From: Candidatus Protochlamydia phocaeensis
Lineage (GTDB): Bacteria; Chlamydiota; Chlamydiia; Chlamydiales; Parachlamydiaceae
Assembly (NCBI RefSeq): GCF_001545115.1
Contig: NZ_FCNU01000010.1
Location: forward strand, 1 to 64,000
Length of the DNA: 64,000 nt
Reading direction: 5' to 3'
Of this stretch, positions 42,933-51,633 are shown piece by piece (within the stretch, counting starts at the first letter, position 1; every line of letters begins with the position of its first letter). The position numbers were made by a program, and so were the translations under genes. The notes beneath the pieces are model-generated. The model did no database searches. It saw only the letters and a program-made list of their open reading frames with translations, and was not told the DNA's origin.

Positions 42933-44414
42933 ATGAATCCTTATTCATCTAATGGAGCATATAGTCAATTCCACCTAGTTACGGAAGGTTTTGTAAATGG
43001 AATTGATATGGGTTACAAAGCTAATCGAAATGCGGCAGGAGAATTTACGCTGCTTGGTCCTAAGAGCAAGACAAAATGTGAAAAGGGAAATGTTGTTTAT
43101 TTGCGCGTTGCTGATTTTATTAACAATCATAAGATTGCTTTAACAAAAAATGAACAATCCTTTAGAGAGCTCAATGAATTGAAATCTTGCTTAAATGATA
43201 GGGTAACGGAAATTAAAGCGAGTACGACAGGGATTTGGAGCTTTTTCCGTACTTTATTCAGTTGGTCGTGGACGGAAAGACAGCGCAAAATAGAGAAAGG
43301 TGAATATTTACATGCTCTCATGAAATTTGTTGGCAACGTCATTGAAAGTAAGGATAGGCTTGCCTTAGAAGGGAAGGAATCCGAAGAAACGCCGATAAAA
43401 ACGCCAAGTCCTGAGACTTTAACGCCTATCCCAACGACCAATCATGTGACATCTATTCCTACTCCTCCCCTTCCTTTCATTCCAAATCCGCCTTCTCCTC
43501 CTATTGGCAATCCTATTCCGCAACCGATTCATTCGATTCCCCTTCCTCCTTCAACGACAACAAATAGCTTTCCTTTGCCTCATTTAATGCCAAAAGAAGA
43601 GCCTAAGCCTTTTGAAGGAGAGCCTCTTCCTCCGAATTTTTCTGGAACAGATTGGAAAACGCTTGATTTTGAAGCAATTAAGAAGCAAGTTGAAGAGATT
43701 GAAGCTTATCTAAAAGCAATGAATGTGGTTATCACAAGAGTGGATGCTAAAACCAAGAAAATGACGGATTTACAATCCGAAAATACTAAGCTTGGTAAAG
43801 ATATAGATGGTTATGAAAGCCAGTTAGAAGGAATTGAGGCTAATTATCAAAAAATTAAGATGGATCATGAGCTCGGTGATTTAATCCCGGAAACAAAGTT
43901 GTATAAGCCAACGAAAGAGGGCTTCGAAGAGTATAGCTTCTTCTCTGATGCTGAATATGATAAAAGAATGAAAAGCCAAGAGTTTAAAGATGATCGTCCT
44001 GTTAAAGGGCAAAAAAGATCGGCTGCTTTTCAATCTATCGATCAAGTGAGAAAAGACGTATTGGAGAACAAAGAGTGGGCTTTAAATAAGATCGAGGAAA
44101 ATGAGCGTCAATTAAGTCTGTTAAAAGTAAAAGATGGAGAAGTGCCTGCTGACAAGTTCGAATGGACATTGCGTCAAAAGAAATCCTCTATTCATAAATG
44201 GAACGTTGAGCTGAGAAACCGCAAGGCTAAATTGGCTGGAAAAGAAAAAGCGGGAGCAAAATTCTTTGAACAACGAGCTAAACTGGCTGCAGCAATCTCT
44301 AATCAAGGAGAGGCTGAAAAATCTAGATTGGCACGCTTGCAAAAAGAGAACAATAAGAAGCTTGAATATAATGATAAGGATCTATTCCAAAGAGTGATCC
44401 CTGAATTGGCTTAA
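42933..44414 (+). CDS. Proline-rich coiled-coil protein, paralogue 2
   Basis: 493 residues; GAGGTG lies 6 bases before the ATG. It shares the architecture of the upstream gene: VVYLRVADFINNHKIALTKN and FFRTLFSWSWTERQRKIEKG at the N-terminus, a long Pro/Thr-rich region (PTPPLPFIPNPPSPPIGNP and onward, about residues 165-225), the motif PKPFEGEPLPPNFSG, then RPVKGQKRSAAF and IHKWNVELRNRKAKLAGKE. The preceding intergenic stretch is highly AT-rich. No signal peptide or membrane helix. Function unknown; see findings. Confidence 0.85.
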   Translation: MNPYSSNGAYSQFHLVTEGFVNGIDMGYKANRNAAGEFTLLGPKSKTKCEKGNVVYLRVADFINNHKIALTKNEQSFRELNELKSCLNDRVTEIKASTTGIWSFFRTLFSWSWTERQRKIEKGEYLHALMKFVGNVIESKDRLALEGKESEETPIKTPSPETLTPIPTTNHVTSIPTPPLPFIPNPPSPPIGNPIPQPIHSIPLPPSTTTNSFPLPHLMPKEEPKPFEGEPLPPNFSGTDWKTLDFEAIKKQVEEIEAYLKAMNVVITRVDAKTKKMTDLQSENTKLGKDIDGYESQLEGIEANYQKIKMDHELGDLIPETKLYKPTKEGFEEYSFFSDAEYDKRMKSQEFKDDRPVKGQKRSAAFQSIDQVRKDVLENKEWALNKIEENERQLSLLKVKDGEVPADKFEWTLRQKKSSIHKWNVELRNRKAKLAGKEKAGAKFFEQRAKLAAAISNQGEAEKSRLARLQKENNKKLEYNDKDLFQRVIPELA

Positions 44415-44444
44415 TCCGTAATAGAAGGGCTTATTTAGCCGATA

Positions 44445-44601
44445 CACCTGAATTTGGAGTTTTGCCTTTCGACTGCGCATAACTTCTAATGCGAACAAGG
44501 GACAAGCCGGTCTATATTAAAAAATATTGACCGGCTTGTCCTTTTTCATTTGAGACCATTTTCAACTCGGTCTCAAAAGCAAAAAAATCCAAACTCAGGT
44601 T
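44445..44601. mobile_element. Family 1 MITE-like element, copy C
   Basis: 157 bp; left end CACCTGAATTTGGAGTTTTG, right end inverted AACCTGAGTTTGGATTTTTT. Flanks are ATA and ATG, a 2-of-3 match. The inner hairpin is the strongest of the family: GGACAAGCCGGTC and GACCGGCTTGTCC around TATATTAAAAAATATT. Confidence 0.82.
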
Positions 44602-44678
44602 ATGAGTGGTTTATGACAGTTTTTTAGCGCTTTCGTCTACAGGAGAAAGGAACTCTTATAAACTTTGAATGAGAGCCT

Positions 44679-46271
44679 TTATTTCGGGATGGAAAGCAGG
44701 GCTTTCAAGGTCTCAAGCGTATCGGCATCTTCGGGCTTCTTGTCCCGGCGCCAGCGTTGAATGCGGGGAAAGCGCACAGCCACGCCTGATTTATGGCGCT
44801 TGGAGGGTTGGATCGCTTCAAAGGCGATTTCAAAAACAAGTGCGGGCTTGACTGAGCGAACGGGACCGAATTTTTCTAAAGTATGCGTTTTGATAAAGCG
44901 ATCGACTTCGGCTAGCTCTTTTTTCGTCAGCCCCGAGTAAGCTTTGGCAAAGGGAATAAGCTGATCTTGATCCCAAACGGCAAAGGTATAGTCCGAATAC
45001 ACATTTGCACGCCATCCATGACCCTTTTGGGCATACAGCAGGACGCCGTCAACGGTAAAAGATTCAATTTTCCACTTCCACCAATCTCCTTTTTTGCGTC
45101 CGACATGATAAGGCGAATCTCTCTTTTTTAACATGATCCCTTCAGCCATATGCGCGCGCGACTCTTGCCTTTTTTCTCGAATCTCATCCCAGCTTTGGTG
45201 GGCAAGCAAGGGAGAGAGGCCTAAAAAGGGTTGAGCGGGTAGTTGTTGGAATAGCTGTTCCAGCTGCTGACGGCGGCGCTGAAAAGGATACGCCCGCCAG
45301 TCCTCGCCTTTCCATTCCAGCAGGTCGTATGCTAGAAAAATGACGGGAATTTGCTTCAAGATCGCAGGGGTAATTTTTTTGCGTCCGATGCGCTGCTGCA
45401 GGATTTGAAAGGGAAGGAGAGAGCCGTTTTGGATGGCCAAAATTTCCCCATCCAGGACGCAGCCGTCAGGCAAGAAATCTTTTAAATTCATGAGCTCGGG
45501 AAAGCGGTCGTTGACTATTTCTTCTCCGCGCGACCAAATGGTTAAAAAATTTTGCCGATGGACAAGCTGTCCGCGGATTCCATCCCACTTCCACTCGGCC
45601 GACCAATCGGAGGCAGGGCCCAATTTCTCTAGCTCCTTATCAAGAGGATAAGCTAAGCAGAAAGGATAAGGACGCGTTAAATGCGCTTGCTCTTCGCTTT
45701 GGACAGTTAGAAAATCGGGATTAATGTCTGTCGGCTTCCATTCGCCCATGAGACGGTGGGCAATTACATTGCTTTCAATGCCCGTGACCTGAGACAGGGC
45801 GCGGACAAGAAGATTTTGGGAAACGCCTAAACGGAATCCTCCAACGAGGATCTTATTGAAGACGAGCCTTTCTTTGGCATGCGATTGGTTCCACAACTCC
45901 AAAATAGAGGCTTTCTTCTCGAGAAGCGTTTGCTGCGCCAGGCTTTCAATTCTTTGCATCCATTGAGATAAAGAGCTTGGGATTGCTTGTGCAGGAGGCG
46001 GAAGAAGCAAGGCGATTGTCTCTGCCAAGTCTCCAATGACGTGATAGGTTTCCTCAAAAAGCCATTCGGGCAAATGAGTGCTCTCCAGAACCCATTCCTT
46101 TAAATAACGGCTGCTGACTGTCCGCTTAGGCTGCCTTCCGGTAAAAAGGGCAATCATCCATATGCGGTCCAACGGAGCAGCTTGGCGCAGGAAATCTTCT
46201 AAGGCCTGAAGTTTGTCCAGCGTTTTATTTGTCTGATCTAACCTTAAAAATAGCTCTACAAAGTCATTCAT
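44679..46271 (-). CDS. ATP-dependent DNA ligase
   Basis: 530 residues. The N-terminal helical domain (to about 200) is followed by the nucleotidyltransferase core with catalytic Lys228 in EWKWDGIRG, then RGEEIVNDRFPEL, VLDGEIL, AEGIMLKKRDSPY and WWKWK motifs, and an OB-fold C-terminus. This layout is the bacterial ligase that pairs with a beta-lactamase-fold exonuclease. Start ATG 46271 lies 1 base past the exonuclease stop; a frame extending to 46331 overlaps the exonuclease and is rejected. Chlamydiae normally use the NAD-dependent LigA; this is additional. Confidence 0.93.
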   Translation of the reverse strand: MNDFVELFLRLDQTNKTLDKLQALEDFLRQAAPLDRIWMIALFTGRQPKRTVSSRYLKEWVLESTHLPEWLFEETYHVIGDLAETIALLLPPPAQAIPSSLSQWMQRIESLAQQTLLEKKASILELWNQSHAKERLVFNKILVGGFRLGVSQNLLVRALSQVTGIESNVIAHRLMGEWKPTDINPDFLTVQSEEQAHLTRPYPFCLAYPLDKELEKLGPASDWSAEWKWDGIRGQLVHRQNFLTIWSRGEEIVNDRFPELMNLKDFLPDGCVLDGEILAIQNGSLLPFQILQQRIGRKKITPAILKQIPVIFLAYDLLEWKGEDWRAYPFQRRRQQLEQLFQQLPAQPFLGLSPLLAHQSWDEIREKRQESRAHMAEGIMLKKRDSPYHVGRKKGDWWKWKIESFTVDGVLLYAQKGHGWRANVYSDYTFAVWDQDQLIPFAKAYSGLTKKELAEVDRFIKTHTLEKFGPVRSVKPALVFEIAFEAIQPSKRHKSGVAVRFPRIQRWRRDKKPEDADTLETLKALLSIPK

Positions 46272-46272
46272 A

Positions 46273-47289
46273 TCAATCCTCTTGGTCGCCCTCTCCTTCT
46301 CCATAAATGGTAAACGCTTCTTGCGCCTCATATCCTTGCTCGGTCAGCCAGCGGGCAAAAGCAGAGGTAAAGCCATGGGTCACGATAATGCGCTTTGCAC
46401 CTGTGGCTTGGATGGCCTGCTGTAGGGCAGGCCAGTCGGCATGATCGGAGAGCGCAAAGCCGCGGTCTGCTCCTCTTCGGCGACGAATGCCGCGCAGGCT
46501 CATCCAGCCGGATACATAGCCGGTACGGCAAGGATGAAAGCGGTTGATCCATGCGCTTTGCGCAACGGAAGGAGGGGCAAGCACTATTCCACCTAAAAGC
46601 GCTTGTTTGGGGATTTCAACCGTTACTTTTTGAAGGGGCGGAAAGGCAAGAGGACTTTGCTGACGAATAATCTCTGTCATATTCCAAACTGCTCCATGGG
46701 CATAAAGGGGACCAATAGAGGGATCCAATCCGTTCAATAGCCGCTGCGCTTTTCCCAGCGCATATCCAAGTAAAATAGAGGTGATGCCCTGCTGGCGATT
46801 GAAGCGACACCAGGCATTGATTTCTTCAAAGACCGCTTTTTGCGGCTCCCATTGAAAGCAAGGAAGGCCAAAGGTGGATTCTGTAATGAAGACATCGCAA
46901 GGAACGGGCTCAAAAGAAGGAGCGAGGCCATCATTTTCAAGCTTATAATCTCCGGACACCACCCATACTTCTCCTTGCGCTTCTAAGCGAATTTGTGCAG
47001 ACCCGATAATATGTCCCGCCGGATGCAAGGAGACTTTGACGCCATTGATGAGAAGGCGCTCTCCATAATCAATCCCATAGCACTGCCTATCAGTTAATCC
47101 CAAACGGTATTTTAGAAGGGGAAGGCTGTCTTTTTGAGCCAAATAGTGGCGGCAGCCTCCATAAGCGTGGTCTGCATGCGCATGCGTAATGACGGCCTTA
47201 TTGACAGGCTTCCAAGGATCAATATAAAAGCGGCCTTTAGGACAATAAATGCCGCGGGAGGTAAATTCAATCAAAGCCTGCTTGACCAT
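46273..47289 (-). CDS. Ligase-associated beta-lactamase-fold DNA exonuclease
   Basis: 338 residues. Metallo-beta-lactamase fold of the CPSF/SNM1 type with HAHADHAYGG (metal site, 36-45), a later HPAGHIIGSAQ motif, SGDYKLENDG, and SDHADWPAL and THGF motifs of the beta-CASP region. It matches the exonuclease encoded beside ATP-dependent ligases in many bacteria, thought to act in DNA end repair. It is first in the two-gene operon. No Lhr-type helicase, the usual third partner, is in the window. Confidence 0.92.
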   Translation of the reverse strand: MVKQALIEFTSRGIYCPKGRFYIDPWKPVNKAVITHAHADHAYGGCRHYLAQKDSLPLLKYRLGLTDRQCYGIDYGERLLINGVKVSLHPAGHIIGSAQIRLEAQGEVWVVSGDYKLENDGLAPSFEPVPCDVFITESTFGLPCFQWEPQKAVFEEINAWCRFNRQQGITSILLGYALGKAQRLLNGLDPSIGPLYAHGAVWNMTEIIRQQSPLAFPPLQKVTVEIPKQALLGGIVLAPPSVAQSAWINRFHPCRTGYVSGWMSLRGIRRRRGADRGFALSDHADWPALQQAIQATGAKRIIVTHGFTSAFARWLTEQGYEAQEAFTIYGEGEGDQED

Positions 47290-47331
47290 GCTTCACCCAA
47301 TTTAAATAGCCTCTGTTTTAAAAGATTTCTT

Positions 47332-47406
47332 AAAACGGCTAATGGCCTAGATTTGAGTTCTTTTCCCTAACGGGGGAAAATAATTTTGAAGAGAGACAAT
47401 TAGCGA
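47332..47406. repeat. Family 2 inverted-repeat element
   Basis: Left arm AAAACGGCTAATGGCCTAGA then TTTGAGTTCTTTTCCCTAA; right arm GGGGGAAAATAATTTTGAAG and beyond to GCGAG. It lies just upstream of the exonuclease gene, on the promoter side. Confidence 0.65.
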
Positions 47407-47527
47407 GTCGGCGATTGTTTCTTAATAAAATGACGTCTTCTTTATTAATAAATAATTTTTTATTAAGATGGCATCTTATTGTCCTTATTACTTAAATTTT
47501 TTATTGTCGTTGTGACAAAGCTTGCTT

Positions 47528-47766
47528 AGCTAAGGAACCTATATTCGAATTCTTCTCATAGACCTGAGTGTGGAGTTTTTTTTGCCCTTTGGAGCGATGG
47601 GAAAGCTCTTGCAGATGAAAATGACAAGAGGGTCCCTATTTTTTAATAGGGACTACTTTGCCATTTGTTCGTCTCCGCAGCTTTGATTCAGTCTAAAGGG
47701 TAAAAAAAGTCTAAACTCAGGTTATAGGGAAAAAATAACCCCGAATCCGGGCCCATGTCGAATTGA
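47528..47766. repeat. Family 2 element interrupted by a family 1 element
   Basis: The left half (47528-47557: AGCTAAGGAACCTATATTCG then AATTCTTCTC) and the right half (47727-47766: GGGAAAAAATAACCCCGAAT then CCGGGCCCATG..GAATTGAC) form a standard family 2 element when family 1 copy D and one ATA are removed. The insertion point is the loop of the family 2 hairpin. Confidence 0.72.
47561..47723. mobile_element. Family 1 MITE-like element, copy D
   Basis: 163 bp; left end GACCTGAGTGTGGAGTTTTT, right end inverted AACCTGAGTTTAGACTTTTT. ATA flanks both sides (47558-47560, 47724-47726). The core lies in the opposite orientation to copy A and aligns with it over about 65 bases, including an inner hairpin AGTCCCTATT/AATAGGGACC. 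Confidence 0.9.
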
Positions 47767-47798
47767 CTACACGTTCTAAAAAAGGAATAAATAAGCGC

Positions 47799-50165
47799 AT
47801 GAAAGAAAAAGAAATAGATGTCTTCGATGCCTTTATCGACCTCTACGAAAGAGGACAATGGACGGAAGCCCTGCGCACAATCATTTCGCATCCTTTTATT
47901 GCGTATGATGCCCTGTATTCTAAAGAGAAGAAAATTTTCTCCCGCTTTGCCAATTATGCGGATGCTTGTGTCTTTAAAGGCGGCTTGGAATTTAAGCATA
48001 CTTGCCTAGTCTTGGAAGCCATATGCGAGGAATCGTCCCATTTAAAAATTTTGTTAAATGAATTTTTGAACGTTATTAAACAAGAATATGTCCTCTTTTC
48101 TTGCCATCTTGCCCCCTTGGATGTTCTTAAAGACTTAGAGGCGCCCGACTCTCTAAAAGAATTCTTTATAGCCTTCAATCATCAAACAGCAGAACAAATA
48201 GAGAATAAAGAGGGATTTCTAGATCCGCTTCCCCCTTTGTATCGGCCTTTATTTGAAAAAAAATGGCAGATAAAGAAAGGACGGGAACAGCTGCAGCAGA
48301 GAAAGCCTGATTTTGGCAAATTGATAGAAGAAGAATATTGGATTTATAGACAGCCTTGGCATGTTTTTAGCTATGCTCTTCCCCTTCAACCTATTCAAAT
48401 ACAAGCAGGAGAGGTTCCCCTTATTTTTTTGGAGCCTTTAGAAGGAGTGGACTATCGCGCTTTTCTGCAGCCTTATTGTCAAAAGGCGTGCATTTTGGTC
48501 TTTCAGACCTTTGCGCATTTTTCTCATATGCTGCAATTTACTGATTTGCAAGCGCTATTGGTAGAGCCGCATGTCCACCTGTATATCATGGAATTGTATC
48601 CCAACGAACAATTTAACGGTCAGCATCTTCGTTGGGACGTTCCCAAAACGCTGCAGCCGATTTTTATGATTTCTTCTCCTCTTTTAGAAGCCGCGCTGCC
48701 GGCATTCATGCAAGCCCTGACAAGTTGTTTGACACAGTCGAAAAAAGAACTAGAAGTAGATACGCCCAGCGGAAATTGGCTCTTTCAAGTGGCAAAACGA
48801 ATGCTTTCCTCTATTGAAGCGCAACGATATGGGAAAAGCCGGGCAATGGCCGTTAGCATCGAACAAGGTTTTTTAAAATGGTATGACCCCCATAAAGGCC
48901 CGGCTCCTGATCTGGCCGATCTAGGCCCCTTGCCTGTGGATTATATGCGGGATATTATCCAAGAAAACAATCAAAAAAGGATCGCCAGAGCATTCGCTCC
49001 TAAAACCAAGATACGCCTGGCCCATATTGTCCCGCAAATCGTCGATGGAGGCCATGCCCCGACAAAGCTTCTAAGAACGCTTTGCACATTTGCTGACAAC
49101 GAGTGGTTCGACCTGTTTGTTTTTAGCTCGGAGCGCATCAGCGATCATTTGCTATCCTATCCGATTGCGCCTTATATTTCCCCTTCCTCATGGCATAGGG
49201 GCCAGCTGACGATCAATTTGCTTAAATCCTCGCTCGTCTCCGTCTGGATTGATCCCGAGTCTTCGACTTATGAAATGGCCGCGGACCAACTTCAATCCCA
49301 ACTTGAACAGCATCAAATCGACATTGCCGTTTTTCATGGTCCGGATGAAATTAACAGCGTCGTTGCTTCTTCAACAGATATTCCTATCCGTATTTTATTT
49401 GATCATGGAACGCTTCCTTCCTATCCTTGCTTTGATTTGATCATTTTGAGCACGGAGGAAGCCTATAATCAGAATCATGACGCTTTTCGCAGGCAAGGGA
49501 TGGAAAGCTGCGTTCTGCCTTTTTCAATTGATATCCGGCAAGACTGGGAAGAGCTTCCTTTTCCAAGAGAGATTGTAAGACTGCCGAAAGACAGTTTTAT
49601 CATGACAACTATTTCTAATCACTTGGATAATCGCTTAACGCCGGAGATGTGCCATGCCATCGGTGAAATTCTCAAACGCTGCCCAGAAGCCGTTTATGCA
49701 CCGATCGGAGAAGTTCGTAAAGAAAGCGTCTGGCGGAAAATATTTGCCGAATATAACGTGAACGACCGGGTGATCTTTTTAGGGCAGTGCCGAAATCCCA
49801 GCCAGTATGCAAGATCTATGAACTTATATTTAAATGAATTTCCTTTTGGAAGCGGGCTGGGAATTTTAGATGCCATGGCAGCCGGATGCCCCGTCGTCTC
49901 CATGTACGATGAAAAAGGCCCTCAACAGGCGCGTTATGCAGCAACTTATTTTGGAATTGACTACGTCGTTCGTTCAGGAAAAATAGAAGATTATATTAAC
50001 TTAGCCTGCCAACTCATTCAAGATAAAGCAATGTATGAGAAATGGTCGAAACATGCCATTGAACAATATGAAAAAAGGATGAATACCCAGCACTATGTCA
50101 GGCAATTTGAGAAAATTGTAGAACAATTTATTGATTACTATCAAAAACGTCCGTCTACAACGTAG
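47799..50165 (+). CDS. Glycosyltransferase, GT-B fold
   Basis: 788 residues from ATG 47799; a TTG 36 bases earlier lies inside the repeat and is rejected. The N-terminal half is helical and unlike known domains (starts VFDAFIDLYERGQWTEALRT). The C-terminal half (from about 400) is a GT-B glycosyltransferase: KIRLAHIVPQIVDGGHAPTK at the start of the acceptor domain, VNDRVIFLGQCRNPSQYARS, and the donor-binding NEFPFGSGLGILDAMAAGCP. The last motif is typical of O-GlcNAc-transferase-related and GT4-like enzymes. Substrate unknown; may glycosylate proteins or surface sugars. Confidence 0.85.
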   Translation: MKEKEIDVFDAFIDLYERGQWTEALRTIISHPFIAYDALYSKEKKIFSRFANYADACVFKGGLEFKHTCLVLEAICEESSHLKILLNEFLNVIKQEYVLFSCHLAPLDVLKDLEAPDSLKEFFIAFNHQTAEQIENKEGFLDPLPPLYRPLFEKKWQIKKGREQLQQRKPDFGKLIEEEYWIYRQPWHVFSYALPLQPIQIQAGEVPLIFLEPLEGVDYRAFLQPYCQKACILVFQTFAHFSHMLQFTDLQALLVEPHVHLYIMELYPNEQFNGQHLRWDVPKTLQPIFMISSPLLEAALPAFMQALTSCLTQSKKELEVDTPSGNWLFQVAKRMLSSIEAQRYGKSRAMAVSIEQGFLKWYDPHKGPAPDLADLGPLPVDYMRDIIQENNQKRIARAFAPKTKIRLAHIVPQIVDGGHAPTKLLRTLCTFADNEWFDLFVFSSERISDHLLSYPIAPYISPSSWHRGQLTINLLKSSLVSVWIDPESSTYEMAADQLQSQLEQHQIDIAVFHGPDEINSVVASSTDIPIRILFDHGTLPSYPCFDLIILSTEEAYNQNHDAFRRQGMESCVLPFSIDIRQDWEELPFPREIVRLPKDSFIMTTISNHLDNRLTPEMCHAIGEILKRCPEAVYAPIGEVRKESVWRKIFAEYNVNDRVIFLGQCRNPSQYARSMNLYLNEFPFGSGLGILDAMAAGCPVVSMYDEKGPQQARYAATYFGIDYVVRSGKIEDYINLACQLIQDKAMYEKWSKHAIEQYEKRMNTQHYVRQFEKIVEQFIDYYQKRPSTT

Positions 50166-50264
50166 TTTTTATTCTTTTATTTTGAAAATTATGAACACAA
50201 CTCATTAAAATAAAAAGCTGAAATTATTTGGAATAAGCACGATTAATAAGAGCATACAGATTAA

Positions 50265-50885
50265 ATGGATTATTTACCCGATCATGAAACCCTGTCTCTT
50301 TGGTTGGTTCAATATGGCAGCATTACCCTATTTGTTTTGCTTACCATTGGCATTGTTGCTCTTCCCGTTCCTGAAGAGACCCTCATGGTCCTAGCAGGCA
50401 CTGCTATGAGCAAGGGATATTTGAATATTCCTGCAACCGTTATTGCTGCTTATGCAGGTAGTTTATGCGGCATTAGCATCAGCTATCTATTGGGCCGAAC
50501 GCTTGGTCATTACCTTATTCAGCGTTATGGAAATTTTTTTGGATTAACAGAGCTTCATCTTCAAAAAGCCGAAAGGTGGTTTGAGCGTTTTGGCAAGTGG
50601 ACCCTATTTATTGGCTATTTTATTCCGGGAGTGCGCCATTTTACAGGCTTTTCTGCCGGCATGGCAGAGTTGAGCTTTAAACACTTTGCCTTATATGCCT
50701 ATACGGGTGCTATTTTTTGGGCCTCCACCTTTCTTTCCATTGGATATTTTTTAGGGCCAACCTGGATCTCTCTTCTTTTTGAGCATATCGAGATAGACAT
50801 GGACGAAGCTTTTATTGGTTTGGTCGTTATTGTGGTCTGTTATTTGGGAATTAGGCTTATTTTGAAAAAAATGCGTTCTCAATAA
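50265..50885 (+). CDS. DedA-family membrane protein
   Basis: 206 residues. The DedA/SNARE-associated signature is clear: PVPEETLMVLAGTAMSKG near the N-terminus and the FIPGVRHFTGFSAGMAELSF region with the conserved Arg. About five hydrophobic segments. The family functions as a lipid-carrier flippase (undecaprenyl phosphate or phospholipid). No strong binding site. The gene sits alone between the glycosyltransferase and transaldolase genes. Confidence 0.93.
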   Translation: MDYLPDHETLSLWLVQYGSITLFVLLTIGIVALPVPEETLMVLAGTAMSKGYLNIPATVIAAYAGSLCGISISYLLGRTLGHYLIQRYGNFFGLTELHLQKAERWFERFGKWTLFIGYFIPGVRHFTGFSAGMAELSFKHFALYAYTGAIFWASTFLSIGYFLGPTWISLLFEHIEIDMDEAFIGLVVIVVCYLGIRLILKKMRSQ

Positions 50886-50959
50886 ACTCTATCCCGGCTA
50901 GTTGCTTGGTATATCCCTTCATGTTGAGGCGCTTTCTAACTTATTGAAAAGGAAAAAAA

Positions 50960-51628
50960 ATGGATATCTGGCTTGATTCGGCGAATATTAAAACACTACA
51001 AAAAGCGGTGCGCTTTGGTTTGCTATCAGGAGTAACGACCAATCCGGCTATCATAGCCTACGCCAAGCGCAATATGGAAGATATTTTGGAAGACTTGCTT
51101 CACTATCAGGAAGGGCCTGTGGCAGCCCAGGTCGTTGCTGAAAGTACAACTGAAATGGTCCAACAAGGGCAGACCTTATATGATTTTTCCAACCGCCTTA
51201 TCGTCAAAGTTCCCGTCACAAAAAACGGGCTGGAAGCCATCCACTTATTAGCTAGGCAAGGCATTCCTACTATGGCTACAGTCGTCTTTCATCCACGCCA
51301 AGCCTTGATGGCCGCCCTGGCAGGAGCCAATTACGTCGCCCCTTATATCAACCGCATCGAAAAAGCGGGCGAAGATCCTTGGAAAGTGTTAGCTTGCATC
51401 CTGCATATTTTTCACAATTACCGCCTGCAAACCAAGGTATTGGGCGCTTCTCTTAGCAGTGCCGAGCAAGTGATCAAATGCGCAGAAGCAGGGATTTACG
51501 GAGTGACGCTTAAGGAAGAGATTTTTGAAAAAATGATAGAGGACGACGCACTTACCTCTCAAGGCGTGCAGCAGTTCGCTGAAGATTGGAAAAAAGCCGG
51601 CCTCGTCAATTCTTCTTTTCTATCTTGA
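50960..51628 (+). CDS. Transaldolase/fructose-6-phosphate aldolase-like (TalC)
   Basis: 222 residues, the short transaldolase class. DIWLDSANIKTLQKAV, GVTTNPAII and the Schiff-base Lys in LIVKVPVTKNGLEA are present. AGANYVAPYINRI is the next family block. It interconverts sugar phosphates in the pentose phosphate pathway. Start fixed by AAAAGGA. The methyltransferase gene begins 5 bases after the stop. Confidence 0.93.
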   Translation: MDIWLDSANIKTLQKAVRFGLLSGVTTNPAIIAYAKRNMEDILEDLLHYQEGPVAAQVVAESTTEMVQQGQTLYDFSNRLIVKVPVTKNGLEAIHLLARQGIPTMATVVFHPRQALMAALAGANYVAPYINRIEKAGEDPWKVLACILHIFHNYRLQTKVLGASLSSAEQVIKCAEAGIYGVTLKEEIFEKMIEDDALTSQGVQQFAEDWKKAGLVNSSFLS

Positions 51629-51633
51629 GGCCC

